Shown: positions 1 through 9,968 of the stretch, one piece after another
Numbering within the stretch: the stretch's first letter is position 1
Layout of the letters: every line of letters starts with the position of its first letter
Assembly (NCBI RefSeq): GCF_042453785.1
Contig: NC_091677.1
Span: 29,017,501 to 29,081,500, forward strand
DNA from: Malus domestica
Taxonomy: Eukaryota; Streptophyta; Magnoliopsida; Rosales; Rosaceae
DNA: 64,000 bases
Reading direction: 5' to 3'
Program-made: the position numbers and the translations under genes
Notes under the pieces: generated by a model
What the model saw: only the letters and a program-made list of their open reading frames with translations
Databases searched by the model: none
Told to the model about the DNA's origin: nothing

Positions 1-637
1 GTTTTTATAATTAAATTCTTTTCATAATTAACTTCAATGAAAATAATATCCATAATGAAAATAATGAATTTAAATTAATGATGCTCTTAGATATTTGAAA
101 ACAATTTTCCTTCAAATCGGAAACCAACTTACAATTCCGTCTACTGACGATTGATGAGAAAAACAGTGGTGCTCGCAGGCATCCTTGATTCAAATGTAAA
201 TTACAAGTGTTTGATATTTTTGGTGGATGGGGCTGAACTATGACTTTTGTTCTTCAGAGAATTTGCAAAAGTCTCAGTTGTTCGACAAGAGTCCCCTTCC
301 TCTATGAATGAACTCTTCTTTTGTTGGAAGAGGTGAGATAATTGAGATTCGAGAATCCCGCTGTTGAATGCTTTCTGCATGTAATAAAGGCTGTAAAGAC
401 TGGCGAATGATGATGCTTATCCTGTGTAGGCACGTTGATGCTGGCTGAAATGATGGATGAGTAGTAAAAAGTGATTTTTACTATTCATGAATAGTGTTTT
501 ATCGAAATGATTGCTGCTACTGCTGATGCTGCTTTCACTGTGAAAATCACATGGCTTCTACTGTGCGATTTACATGGGTCAAAACTTAAAATGATTACAA
601 ATCATTACATTTTGAATTATTACAAATCAAACAGGTC

Positions 638-1462
638 TTAGGCATCTTGGTAATCTGCCCACTTGGTTGGTTGAGACGAAGCGTCTGATGAGTCAGAATT
701 GGGTTCTTCATCCTCACTGTCACTTTCTAGTAAAGCTGTTTTTGCTATGAGCTTATCCGCAATTTTCAAAAGTTGTGAAGATTTCCCTTTCTTCTTTGAA
801 CTTGAAGTTTTGGAGGACTTGGATGACTTTGGTTGTTTTTCTTTTAAGGATGATGAGGGACTAATGTCCGATAGAGACTGGGTATTTTCTGGGATTTCTG
901 GCAATGCCTGTGTTGGTGTTGCTGGGGGAGAAACCATTGGAACAGGTTCAGATGGAAATTCTAATGAGACTAGGCTGATTATTTTTCCTTAGTCGAATTT
1001 GTCCCACCATTTAACCCACCAGGCTCTGTAAATTTGACCTGTTTCATATTCATAGTTCCATTTAAAAATCCAAGAGACCTTATATTTTGCCATAAATAAC
1101 GAAATAAAAGTGGTTCTGTCGTCGAAACGACTTCGTTTAAATTTTACAGCTATTTGAACTAAGCCTATGTGAATATAGTTATGACCATCTTTCCTATGGG
1201 ATTTAATTTATTCTGGAGAAAACAGCTGACAAGTCTCATGTTCTTTGCTAAGAGCATAAGCCTTTTCGATTGTCTTGACATGATGTTCACTTCTAAATGA
1301 GGCTACTGACCATTTCTTTTTGTAAATATTTTTACTTGAAACCTTGGGGATATTCCAATCTCCAAAGTCAACACTTTCATCGGTTTGAAAATCAAGTTTT
1401 TGTTCTTCATTAACAATGTCAGGTATAACGCTTAAACTGGATGTAGAGCTAGTGCTGGCCAT
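638..1462 (-). pseudogene. Caulimovirid-type movement protein relic (30K-like), copy 1
   Basis: Minus-strand fragments run from a start at 1462 to a stop near 1208, continue out of frame to about 1000, and end with a Ser/Lys/Glu-rich piece (937-638). The N-terminal part has a W-N-I-P-K-V motif, then Y-alternating basic residues, then 'YIHIGLVQI' near 1150-1180, resembling the conserved strand of movement proteins in endogenous plant pararetroviruses (Caulimoviridae). The acidic SDSEDEE tract lies in the last fragment. The reading frame is broken by a stop after the FSPE segment and by frameshifts, so it cannot give a full product. Family assignment is from recalled motif style only; an LTR-element accessory gene is the alternative. 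Confidence 0.42.
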
Positions 1463-1498
1463 TGAATTAGATCTAAATATCTACTCATAGGGCTATGA

Positions 1499-1517
1499 TA
1501 TATATATATATATATAT
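1499..1517. repeat. (TA)n microsatellite
   Basis: About nine TA units lie upstream of the movement-protein-like relic. Copy 2 has a longer tract at 34213-34236, so the locus has changed length since the duplication. Confidence 0.9.
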
Positions 1518-2134
1518 GGTGATGTGTGGATTATTTGGAAATGTTCATGGAACATGAGAACTTTGGTGTTGCATTATTCTAAGGGATGAATGAAAACTAC
1601 ACACGGGGACATTAGGGCAGAATAGCCATTAGGGCAGAATAGCCATTAGGGGTCACATGGTGAGTTACAATTAACGAAGGATATAATGAGCACGTAAAGG
1701 GATGATGTGATATGGAATTATGTGGCTAAAGTTTTGATATTATTATTATATTTTCTAGAGTGACTAAAACGACATCGCTTGACTGGCATATTACGATTCT
1801 ACTCACTGAGTGACAGTGGTTGTTGCTCACCCTTCACCTTTAATATTTTTTAGATGAGTTATTTGGCAAGACAGGTGCTAAACAAGCTGAGATTGTGTTA
1901 GATGAAAGATTTAAGGATTTTGATTTATTACTCTGTAGGGATTTTGGAGTTATTATTATTAGAAAAGTTTGTTTTTCCTTTTATTTTTACTTTTCGTCGT
2001 GCGAGGTGCGGGATTTATTTTTCCATTGATGCCGGGTCCGGGGGCATGACATTTACCTTTGTGCAATCTTGCTTTACACGAGATGAACTCATTAGGTCTT
2101 CACGAAGTGGCAGCTCCTCCTGAGCTTTTCACTT

Positions 2135-2874
2135 TGTGGCACCAAAAATCTAATCAACTTATGCAAATGATGTTATGACGAAGTTGATGCAAATCATGAT
2201 TTGATGTCTAGTCAGTTTCACCAGTCAAACACTTGAAAGATGAAATTGACGCGAATCCAAAAAGAGGTCAACTCAAAGATTTGAAACTAGAGAAACTTGA
2301 CCTAAAACAAAGATCAAAATCACAAAAACAATGCAGCCCTAATATTCAATGACCTGGGTATTTAGTGCGTGAATGTGATTTTGTGGTTAGGGTTTTCTAG
2401 TAAGAAAACAAAGGAGCAGCTCCTAGCTAAAAACAATCCATCTAAAAAATAAATCACCTAGCTAATCTGAAATGAAACCCTAGATTGTGCTTTTATAGTG
2501 GGATGATGTTTCAGACAAAGAGAGGGGATGGAAAGGCCACTTGCGTCATGTGCAAAAGCAATTAGAAAAGATCTAGGGTTGAGAAGCACCCTATGGGGAA
2601 AAACTGTCAGAAAGCCATGTGGGTTGTCTTAAAGTGTGTACCCAGCTAGCGTGAAAGCAGCGAGAATATTTGACTAGACAAAATGAACTGAAAATAACAC
2701 ATGAAATGCATAAGTATGAACAAAGCCTTGATGAGAGAAATTAAGCTCTTGAAATGATATTTCCAGCAGCATGATCCCATAGAAGCAATTAAACCCTAAA
2801 TCTAACTAGAGTATGTGTGGTACAATTTACAACATTTGACAAGGGAAGCCAAACAATAAAAACTAGACTTCACA
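2135..2874 (-). mobile_element. Minus-strand 3' LTR of a PF20167-type element, copy 1
   Basis: Read on the minus strand, a purine tract AAAGAGGGAGAT (about 2875-2886) is followed at once by TGTGAAGTCTAG, the usual polypurine tract plus LTR start. The other end is put at TGTGGCACC (plus strand, 2135), giving about 740 bp with TG/CA termini. The matching copy is 34837-35562. No 5' LTR is seen beyond the gag-like ORF in either copy, so the element is truncated. The left boundary is the less certain one. Confidence 0.5.
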
Positions 2875-3424
2875 ATCTCCCTCTTTGGCTTTCCTTGACA
2901 AAATAAGCCAAACCCTATAACTAAAAACACTCAACCTCACTCAAGAGAACACAAAGGACTAATCCTGCAAAGAAGTACTCTTGACAAAGAACAAGTGAAA
3001 AGTTATCATGGTTAAAACAATTGCAAGGAAGTAAATTGTTTAGCATTGTATATGATTGCAACACAACACAATTTTATGAAATTTTAATTTTCTCCCCCAT
3101 TTTGTCCTGGCAAAGACAAAAGATGTAAAATGAATGATATGCCATTTTCATGAAACAAAATAAATGGATATGTCAATTAAGCTTATCAAATAAATATCCA
3201 ACGACCAACAAAGTAATAAGAATCAACAACAAAGACATAGCATAACAAAGCAAGTTAAGTACAATGTACAATTCTCGGTACCAAAATATTAAATCCAAAG
3301 GAGCATGTTAATGCAATTTGTTCAAATCACTCATTTGTTTAGGATTACGAACAGTAGCTAAGTCGAGAGTAGCACAATGAGACACAACAAAACAAAGTTT
3401 CAATTACAAAGAAAATACCATTGT

Positions 3425-4618
3425 TCAAATAACCAACAAATAAATTGAACTCTCCCAAAACACGTGCTCTCCTAACGTCCTACATTCACAACCTACACTC
3501 CCCATAAGCTCACTCCCCCATAATCTAAAATTCCTCATAATGAGATGATGTGTCCGAACGTAGAAGAGATCCAGAGGCATCGGTTTAAGCAACCACATCT
3601 TCAGGTGTAGCATTATTATCTTCATCCTCATCATCAGAGTACATGAACCTGATATGCTTGGCCTTGGGAACCAGAGGATAATGCAGGGGTTGATCACCAT
3701 GTAAAAAGAATCATTTCCTTTTTTCATCATAAATAGCTGCCATTTTAGCTGCCACAACACCAGAGTGACCAGACGAACTGGCAACAAAGTATGAGGAATA
3801 TGGTGATGCCACAGGACGATGGGGAACCAACTTTGGAGAACGCAAAAATTGTTCAGGTACAAAAAATGATGAGTTTAAGGAGGACTGACTCAATGATTGG
3901 GTAGGAAGGGAACGACTTATGTGAGGAGAATACACCATTTAACCCATTGAAGATTGAAACAACACAAATTGTTTTCGAATAAAATTAACCACAGACTTAA
4001 GGTGGGCAATCTTTCTTTCCTGAGATGCATTAGGAGGAGGAGGCGGACAAGGATCACCATGAACAATGGTAGACATCATGTTGCTCAGGTTCATGAGACC
4101 TTTATCCAATTCCTTGGTGGGCCTAAGATAGACATCACTTAGATGAAATGAGACATCAGCACGCTGACAGATAAGAGTTATGAGACAATGATGAACAGTG
4201 GAACCATGCTGTTGTTTGCCTAGATGCTTAGTCTTAGACATGATTGAACAGAAATCGAGAACCCAAATGACACATCGGAAAGACTCATCATAACATAGAA
4301 AACCCTAGCAGCTTCTAAAGTAGGATTTCCATTGTTTGAGGATCCTAGAAAATTTCTACGCAGACAAACTGACCACAATCTATAGAAATGTTGAAGGCAA
4401 GACTTTGACACTTGATTCTTAACCAGAGGTATGGAAGAGTCTAAGTAAGCTTGATGGTGGTAGACATGAATATCATAATGACAGGTGATTAAATTAAAGG
4501 AATGCATGTTGGATGCGTTGGAGAGGTCTAAACCTAGGATATCACAAATGACATTGGAATCAAAAGGAACATAGACACCACGGACATACACTTCACCGCC
4601 ATAATCTGAAAATTTGGA
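3425..4618 (-). pseudogene. Gag-like 'putative plant transposon protein' relic, copy 1
   Basis: Three minus-strand pieces read in order: 4618-4220 (GGEVYV-GVYVPFDSN-ICDILGL, then Leu-rich text ending MSLSDVSFGF), 4241-3939 (SKTKHLG... LITLICQRADV... LRPTKELDKG) and 3938-3425 with a Ser/Pro-rich tail and an acidic SDDEDEDN stretch in an alternate frame. The pattern V-[FY]-V-x-G-x-x-V-P-F followed by I-x-x-[IL]-L-G-L is typical of the plant-transposon domain PF20167 found in LTR elements. Frames shift between pieces, so it is dead. The N-terminus is lost: at 4619 it joins FAR1-like sequence, giving a chimeric frame starting MLEYISDGSKF. Confidence 0.6.
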
Positions 4619-6138
4619 TCCATCAGAAATATATTCAAGCAAACATTCTCTCTCTCTTGAGAGTCTTTCTCACCTCTCTATGTGAGTTTTTTCATCGTTG
4701 CTTCTTCTTCCCACCTGCCGGCCTAAGCTCCGACAAAGGTCGGTAACAATCATCTACTTTTTTTCCTTATTTTTTTCGTTTCTTTCTGCTTCAATTTTCC
4801 ACTGCTTATTTTTCCTTTTCGCCTTGCTCTTCCACCCTTTCTTTGCTTTCGATCTACTCTCACCTCTGTTCTTCTTCCATTTCCATGGCTCTCATTTATC
4901 CCTCTTACTCTATTTTTCCATTTTCTTCCAGTCCCACTCCGTGTTGGCTCCATCCTTTCTCCCTGCTTTATCTTTTCTGATTTGCAATCTTCTTTCTTCA
5001 CAGCACTTGGCTGTGGTTTCTTTGGAAGGTATGTAGAGTTTTTACTCGGGTGTACACACAACCACCTTATATTTGCTTGCCTTTATTGGCACTGTCGTCG
5101 GTGGGTTCTCCATTGGCTTCTTTCATATTCTGGTTGTGATCAGCATGAGGGTTGTTGCAGGTTGTTGGAGCCACCTTCTTCTTCGTTTTTGGGAGGTAGA
5201 TGCTTGATGGCTGTACGGGGTGTTGGTTTACACTAGCGATGATGCTCTGTGAAGGCAATGGCGGCGTCTGTAGAAGGCTAGGGTGCTTTGTTTGTGTTGT
5301 GTTAGTTTTTGGGCTCCAACTTGTGTGTTGGGCCTTGTGTTGTGTATCATTGGGTTCTTTTGTTTTTGGTTGTGTTTTACTTGTTTTGGACCTCTTGTAT
5401 TTAATTGTTTGTTGGTAATAAATCTCGCACCTTTTTTTCCAAAAAAATAAAAAATAAAAAAGCAAACATTCTGAGTCGCCCTTTTTAAGAATCTCGATGC
5501 GCTTTTTCATTATCAAATTGTTACATTAGACTGAATAAAATTTAGTTTTTGAGACCTTTCTGCTTCTGTGGTAAAGTATGAGAAGATTCGAGATGGCTGT
5601 AGTCTTGCAGAATGCATTTGATCTATCAATTTTGCTTGAGAAGGCTCTATTACTCGTTGTGACCTCAATAAATGGGAACTTGATGCTGGAACAAGAACAT
5701 GACTATGTTCAGCAACAAAATTTGTCACAACAATCTTCCTTTCTAAATTAAGATTGATTTCAAACATTGCCTTGCAGTCACATCTTGTTTCTTCTTCTTC
5801 TTCTTTTTTATTTATTTATTTTTATTTTATAAAAACCTTCTCAAGAACAACAAAATTGTTTTTCCTTTAGCACACATGACCTGTCCTTATTCTCTCTGTT
5901 CTTTCTAACTCTAAATCCAACCCTTCTACCATATGCATTGTAGTAATTATATGCATCATCCTCATTATCAAAAGTCATCCCCAAAGAAATATCACCAACT
6001 TTGCTTAAATTCTCCTTTTTCTTCATTTTGATCCAAGACATCAAATGTTTCGGAATCTGAATCTAAGTGTATACAATCAACTTATTCTTTGGCATCACTG
6101 GAAGATGGAGTATGAAACTCATCATCTTGACGTTCCAT
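4619..6138 (-). pseudogene. FAR1/FRS-type transcription factor pseudogene
   Basis: Minus strand, reading from an ATG at 6138 (MERQDDEFHTPSSSDAKE then a stop), through a FAR1 DNA-binding domain piece at 6044-5841 (MTFDNEDDAYNYYNAYGR-RVGF-VRK), then AMFEINLNLERKIVVTNFV-EHSH at 5770-5513 and IEIL-KKGDSECLLEYI up to about 4620. This is the start of a FAR1-related (MULE-derived) protein; the MULE transposase core and SWIM domain are absent. Breaks seen: in-frame stops (one TGA where family members have Arg, consistent with CGA to TGA), a frameshift in an A-rich tract near 5800, and an inserted poly(A) retroposon at 4650-5459. A splice-acceptor-like ACACAG lies directly before the ATG. It is non-functional. 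Confidence 0.72.
4650..5459 (+). mobile_element. Poly(A) non-LTR retroposon, 810 bp, nested in FAR1 pseudogene
   Basis: Flanked by an exact 13-bp direct repeat AAGCAAACATTCT at 4637-4649 and 5460-5472, with an A-rich tail (5442-5459) directly before the second copy. These are the marks of target-primed reverse transcription (LINE or SINE type insertion). The 5' part is pyrimidine-rich, and the 3' part is G/T-rich with GGGCCTTGTGTTGTG and AATAAA near 5417. A related minus-strand insertion lies at 62160-62930. No reverse transcriptase is encoded, so it is a truncated or non-autonomous copy. The ORFs in either strand are low-complexity artefacts. Confidence 0.75.
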
Positions 6139-6169
6139 CTGTGTAAGTATCAAATTACTTAGTATTAAA

Positions 6170-6320
6170 TTAAATTAACACCCTATAATAATCCTAAAAA
6201 GCATATATATTGACACCCTAATTGACACCCTATAATAATCATAAAAAGCATATATTTTGACACCCTATAATAATCCTAAGAAAAGCATATATATTAACAT
6301 CCTATAATCCATGATGGAAC
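6170..6320 (+). repeat. Short tandem array, unit about 43 bp
   Basis: Three diverged copies of a unit containing ACACCCTATAATAATC, a short A-rich stretch and AGCATATAT follow one another just upstream of the FAR1-like pseudogene start, with a partial fourth. A related 'ataataatcctaaaaagca' recurs at about 6444. It has no coding meaning. Confidence 0.8.
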
Positions 6321-6329
6321 ATAATTTAA

Positions 6330-7020
6330 AGTATTTATGATGAAGATGAAGATGTAGACTCTGGGTAGTACTATCCCGTCAGGTTACACCACCACCGCCT
6401 CATCCTTAACACGAAATGGGTGTTCAATGCCCATCCTTACATATAATAATCCTAAAAAGCAAATAAATGGGAATTGCATACCTTTTTCTAGTCAGAGAAA
6501 AATAGCAGATGGAAAACCCTGAAGATGCGTGCGCAGGGTTGAGTCTGTTTGTATTCATAAAATGGAGTTTAAAGTTTTAATAAAATATTTAGAAAGAAAG
6601 GATATATATGGAAGTAAATAAGTAAAAGTAGGATTTTGTCATTCATTAATTAAAACAAAAAATAAAAAATAAAAAATAAGGCTTAACTAGAGTTAGTGTG
6701 AATTACACATGACAAACATTGAAAGAGGTGGTGAGCATACCCTATTGTTAGTGTGGGTGAACAAAAATGCACCCTAACTTAAATGATGAGGAAGATTTAT
6801 TCTTCAAAAAGTTTCCTGGCCGTTCATAAAATTTCATATTTTTATATTATAACTTATTTCATAAAATTTATTTTTTGAAAAATTATTAATGAAATATGAG
6901 ATATTTTGTCATCATTAATAAAGTATGAGATATTTTGTTATTGAACTGTAAAATATATTATGAAAACTGATGAAAAATAATATTTTTATCTATTTATTAT
7001 AAATGAAAAGAAAGTAAAAA
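6330..7020. other. No gene; AT-rich spacer with a dispersed repeat
   Basis: Nothing coding is recognised. From about 6776 it contains the first of three copies of a segment beginning AACTTAAATGATGAGGAAG that recurs at 7411 and 10354 inside blocks A and B. A short stretch near 6690-6760 (ttagtgtgaattacacatgacaa) has a weak relative near 63015-63060. Confidence 0.6.
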
Positions 7021-9968
7021 AGCCAGCAGGTTTGAATTTTCTATTGTAATGTTGTCACGTGGCTTTATTAGCATCTTGCAATTCTTTTGAAAAAAACCCC
7101 CACTGCGGCCCGCCCCCTTCCGATTCCGAACAGAATCCGAGGATTCTCTTATTGTAAGGATCTAAGAGTTCAATTAATAATGTTTGTTTATTGTACATCG
7201 TACAATTAGAAATTATTTTAATTTTTAAATTTAAAATTAAATATAAATAACACTTAACAAAAATTGACCGCACAATGTATAATACACGGACACGATTGAT
7301 TAATTATCTGAATTCCTACAAATATATCCGGAGAGAATCCTTGTCCCACCCGCTTTTCCCCCATAAGCCTATTTTAAGGTGGTTATGATATGATTGTTTT
7401 TGTTGGTAACTTAAATGATGAGGAAGATTTATTCTTCAAAAAGTTTCCTGGCCGTTCATAAAATTTCATATTTTTATATTATAACTTATTTCATAAAATT
7501 TATTTTTTGAAAAATTATTAATGAAATATGAGATATTTTGTCATCATTAATAAAATATGAGATATTTTTTTATTGAACTGTAAAATATATTATAATAATT
7601 GATGAAAGATAATATAATTTTTTATTTATTTATTATAATTGATTATTGACTACATTATTTTTTTTAATTTATTTGCAACAAAGATGAGACAATAATTTAC
7701 AATATTAATGGTTCGACACAAATACGAATTTCTGTAAACGCTCATGAAGCATTTTAAGGTAGAATTTCTCCTCATTTTTTGAGTGTCCAAGAATTATTTT
7801 ACATATATTGTTGTTGTTTCTTAATCTTTCTTTGAAGATCATCTTTACAAAAAAAATTAAATAAATAAAAAATCATTTGACTCCGATTTTTTTCAGTCAT
7901 CCAAATGTATGGAACATAGCGTAAGTGTAGATAACATTAAGTAACATATTATGATGAACTGCCCATTTATTTAATACACATTTTTCAATTTGAATGATTA
8001 TTTTTATAAATATAATTTTTTTTAAATGATTAAAATTTTGAAGTGTTTAAATTTATAATATGAAAATACTTTATCCGTGAAGGATAGAGGCACGCATGGT
8101 ATTGTTAAGAGCAGTGGCAATTCTTTTCTGTTACGGGCACCCTGATATTCTCCACGTTTTTAGTTAGTTGTTGTGTAGCTAAAATTGTCCATGTTTGTAT
8201 TGATATTATGGTCCTGCTTTCCTTTGACAAGGATAAAAAGGTTGTCTAAAAACTTCTGTATACAACTCCTCCACGTCAAATAAGCAATCGAGCATTTTTA
8301 AACAAAAATGAAAAGGATCACCATCGAATATCTCTTGTTGCCAGCATCATCAATAATTCATCACTCACGAAATGCAAGTGGTTAAATTACTCACAGAAAT
8401 TCGACCCACACGGTTCAGTTGACATTGACACAACCTGATCATGATCTCCATGTCTATGATGATGAAGACGATAATACATCGTAAATGGTTTCGTTTCAGT
8501 TATGGAGTGTAGTGGAGGGGAGAATTATAGCTCCCTTCGCCTTTTCTTGGACATCATGTGGCCCTGTCAGTGGTGTATATTCATTTGCCTCTACCTCTCT
8601 ATCTCTTATGAAGACACAAACTCTTTTTTATGTAGAACAAATGGCATAATGGATTAAGGATCGATGGAACGTTAGAAGACAAAATGATGCAATGGAAATT
8701 TGTCTTTTTAGCGTCCAAGCTCGGGCTCGTGATACCTTTTCGGAAAGAAAACGACGTCATGGGTCAAACTCACCACTTTGCCATGATGTACAATAGATTT
8801 CGACCATTCGGGGTTGTTTAGACTTTTCGTTTGTCATCCGAATTTATTTTATTAGTCTCTTGAGTTGTCCCAACAATTATATTATGTTTATTTAATTGAT
8901 TTGGCTATTCGTAAGCATCAATTTAGAATTAAACAACTATTCATTTGTAAGCATCAATTTAGAACTGGGGTTAAATTTAAGAGCTCGTTAAGCTTTTGTC
9001 ATTCTAGAAGCATGATAAAAAGTACAATTGGAGATGAATTTTTCAACTTCTTTCTAAATTTTAGTTAAAAGCACATATAGGGAGCCCATTAAAGATGTTC
9101 TAAATATTCTTACAAACTATATTTGTAGAGAAATGCTAAGGAGACTCTCATAAAAATGAAACTCTCCATGAATTTTCTGCAACCTTATGTTTTTTGTTCA
9201 ATATTATATAAAGTAATGATATAGAGATTAAATTTGCAAACTAAATGATATGTCATCAATAGGAATAAGCACGTTTATCAATGTTTAAGTAATAAACCAC
9301 TTATCAACTTTCATTTCCTTTAGTTTTCAAAATTTTATCTTCAAATTTAATCTCCTTAGCGTTACCCTTTTTTATAATGTTGATATAAAAATTAATATAA
9401 AATTGTAAGATAACAGATAGTTTATAAAAAGCTTTAATTTAAGAGTCCCGCTTTGATGTAAAATTGACGTAAACCTGTATTGCAGCTCCCCATTTTGTCG
9501 AACAACGTTACACAGCTCCCCTTGAAAGGCAAAGTTTCAACGGTATTAATTAACACCGACAAGGAAACTAATTATATAAAACGCATCGTTTTCTGGGACC
9601 ACGGTCTGCTGTCTTCTGATTCTGATTGCATTTAGTTTTGTGTCTGAATTAACATTGACAACGCAAAACGCATCGTTTATTTGGGGCCCAGGTCTGCTGT
9701 CTTCTGATTGCATTTATTTTTGTCTCTTTAGGAATTTTTTGACAATTGACCCTCCAGTCATTCTAAAATTAACACTGTTAACTATTATATATTTACTAAT
9801 TATAAAAATTAAAGAAAAATAAAAACAACACAATCGAATAAACACCGGACAACAACCTACGACAACCACCCCAGTCATCGCCAAAGCTCATCCTCACCCC
9901 CGGCAAAGTTCCTTTCCTTTTTCTCTCTCTCCTCGATTTCTATTGTATAGAAAGTCAGAAAGTCAGAA
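7021..9968. repeat. WSD1 upstream block A (tandem duplicate of block B)
   Basis: Starts at agccagcaggtttgaat and ends with the cggacaacaacctac-type pyrimidine-rich stretch near 9840-9965. It is collinear with block B (9969-13030) and partly with block C (55760-57641). It holds a putative foldback segment at about 7115-7345 (ends near cgaacagaatccgagg and atccggagagaatcc) and a MITE at 9211-9369. It preserves the empty target sites for the hAT in block B (8462-8469) and for two MITEs in block C (9632-9634 and 9713-9721). No convincing gene; small ORFs are not conserved between blocks. Confidence 0.8.
9211..9369. mobile_element. Small MITE (GTAATGTTAGGGAGA family), copy in block A
   Basis: Left end gtaatgatatagagattaaa and right end, on the reverse strand, gtaacgctaaggagattaaa form imperfect terminal inverted repeats around about 160 bp. 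The same family is in WSD1 intron 4 (16521-16686) and block C (56022-56176). Block B keeps only the right half (near 12425-12475), so that copy was partly deleted. Confidence 0.65.

Larger units (their letters stand above)
1..2051 (+). mobile_element. 3' part of a gypsy-type LTR (copy 1), 5' end off-window
   Basis: This is the counterpart of the LTR at 31841-34753. Its right boundary is taken at GCATGACA, ending at 2051, matching GCGTGACA in copy 2. It carries an AT microsatellite near 1499-1517 and the reversed movement-protein-like relic at 638-1462. No ORF on the plus strand looks functional; the 73-codon frame at 1902-2123 is LTR sequence and is not conserved as a protein. The end assignment rests on the CA terminus and the copy 2 context, so it is moderate. 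Confidence 0.5.
1..4618. repeat. Composite direct repeat, copy 1 (pairs with 32712-37297)
   Basis: The first base of the window aligns with about 32712, and similarity runs collinearly to about 4618, where copy 2 continues into gag-like sequence but copy 1 switches to FAR1-like sequence. By eye the copies differ by scattered substitutions and small indels; for example, copy 1 has a doubled 'ttagggcagaatagcca' near 1613-1650 where copy 2 has one. Both copies contain the same nested parts in the same order: LTR 3' part with a movement-protein-like relic, a short spacer, a minus-strand LTR and gag-like ORFs. Shared nesting means either the composite was duplicated as a block or it is one long element family. 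The left end lies outside the window. Confidence 0.85.

Noticed and set aside
1902..2123. 73-codon ORF conserved in both composite copies (34604-34825)
   Set aside because: Conservation follows from the DNA duplication; it spans the LTR end and shows no protein features.
4698..5516. Several 70-150-codon frames on both strands
   Set aside because: Low-complexity Phe/Leu/Ser- or Lys/Arg-rich translations of a pyrimidine-rich retroposon; no reverse transcriptase motif.
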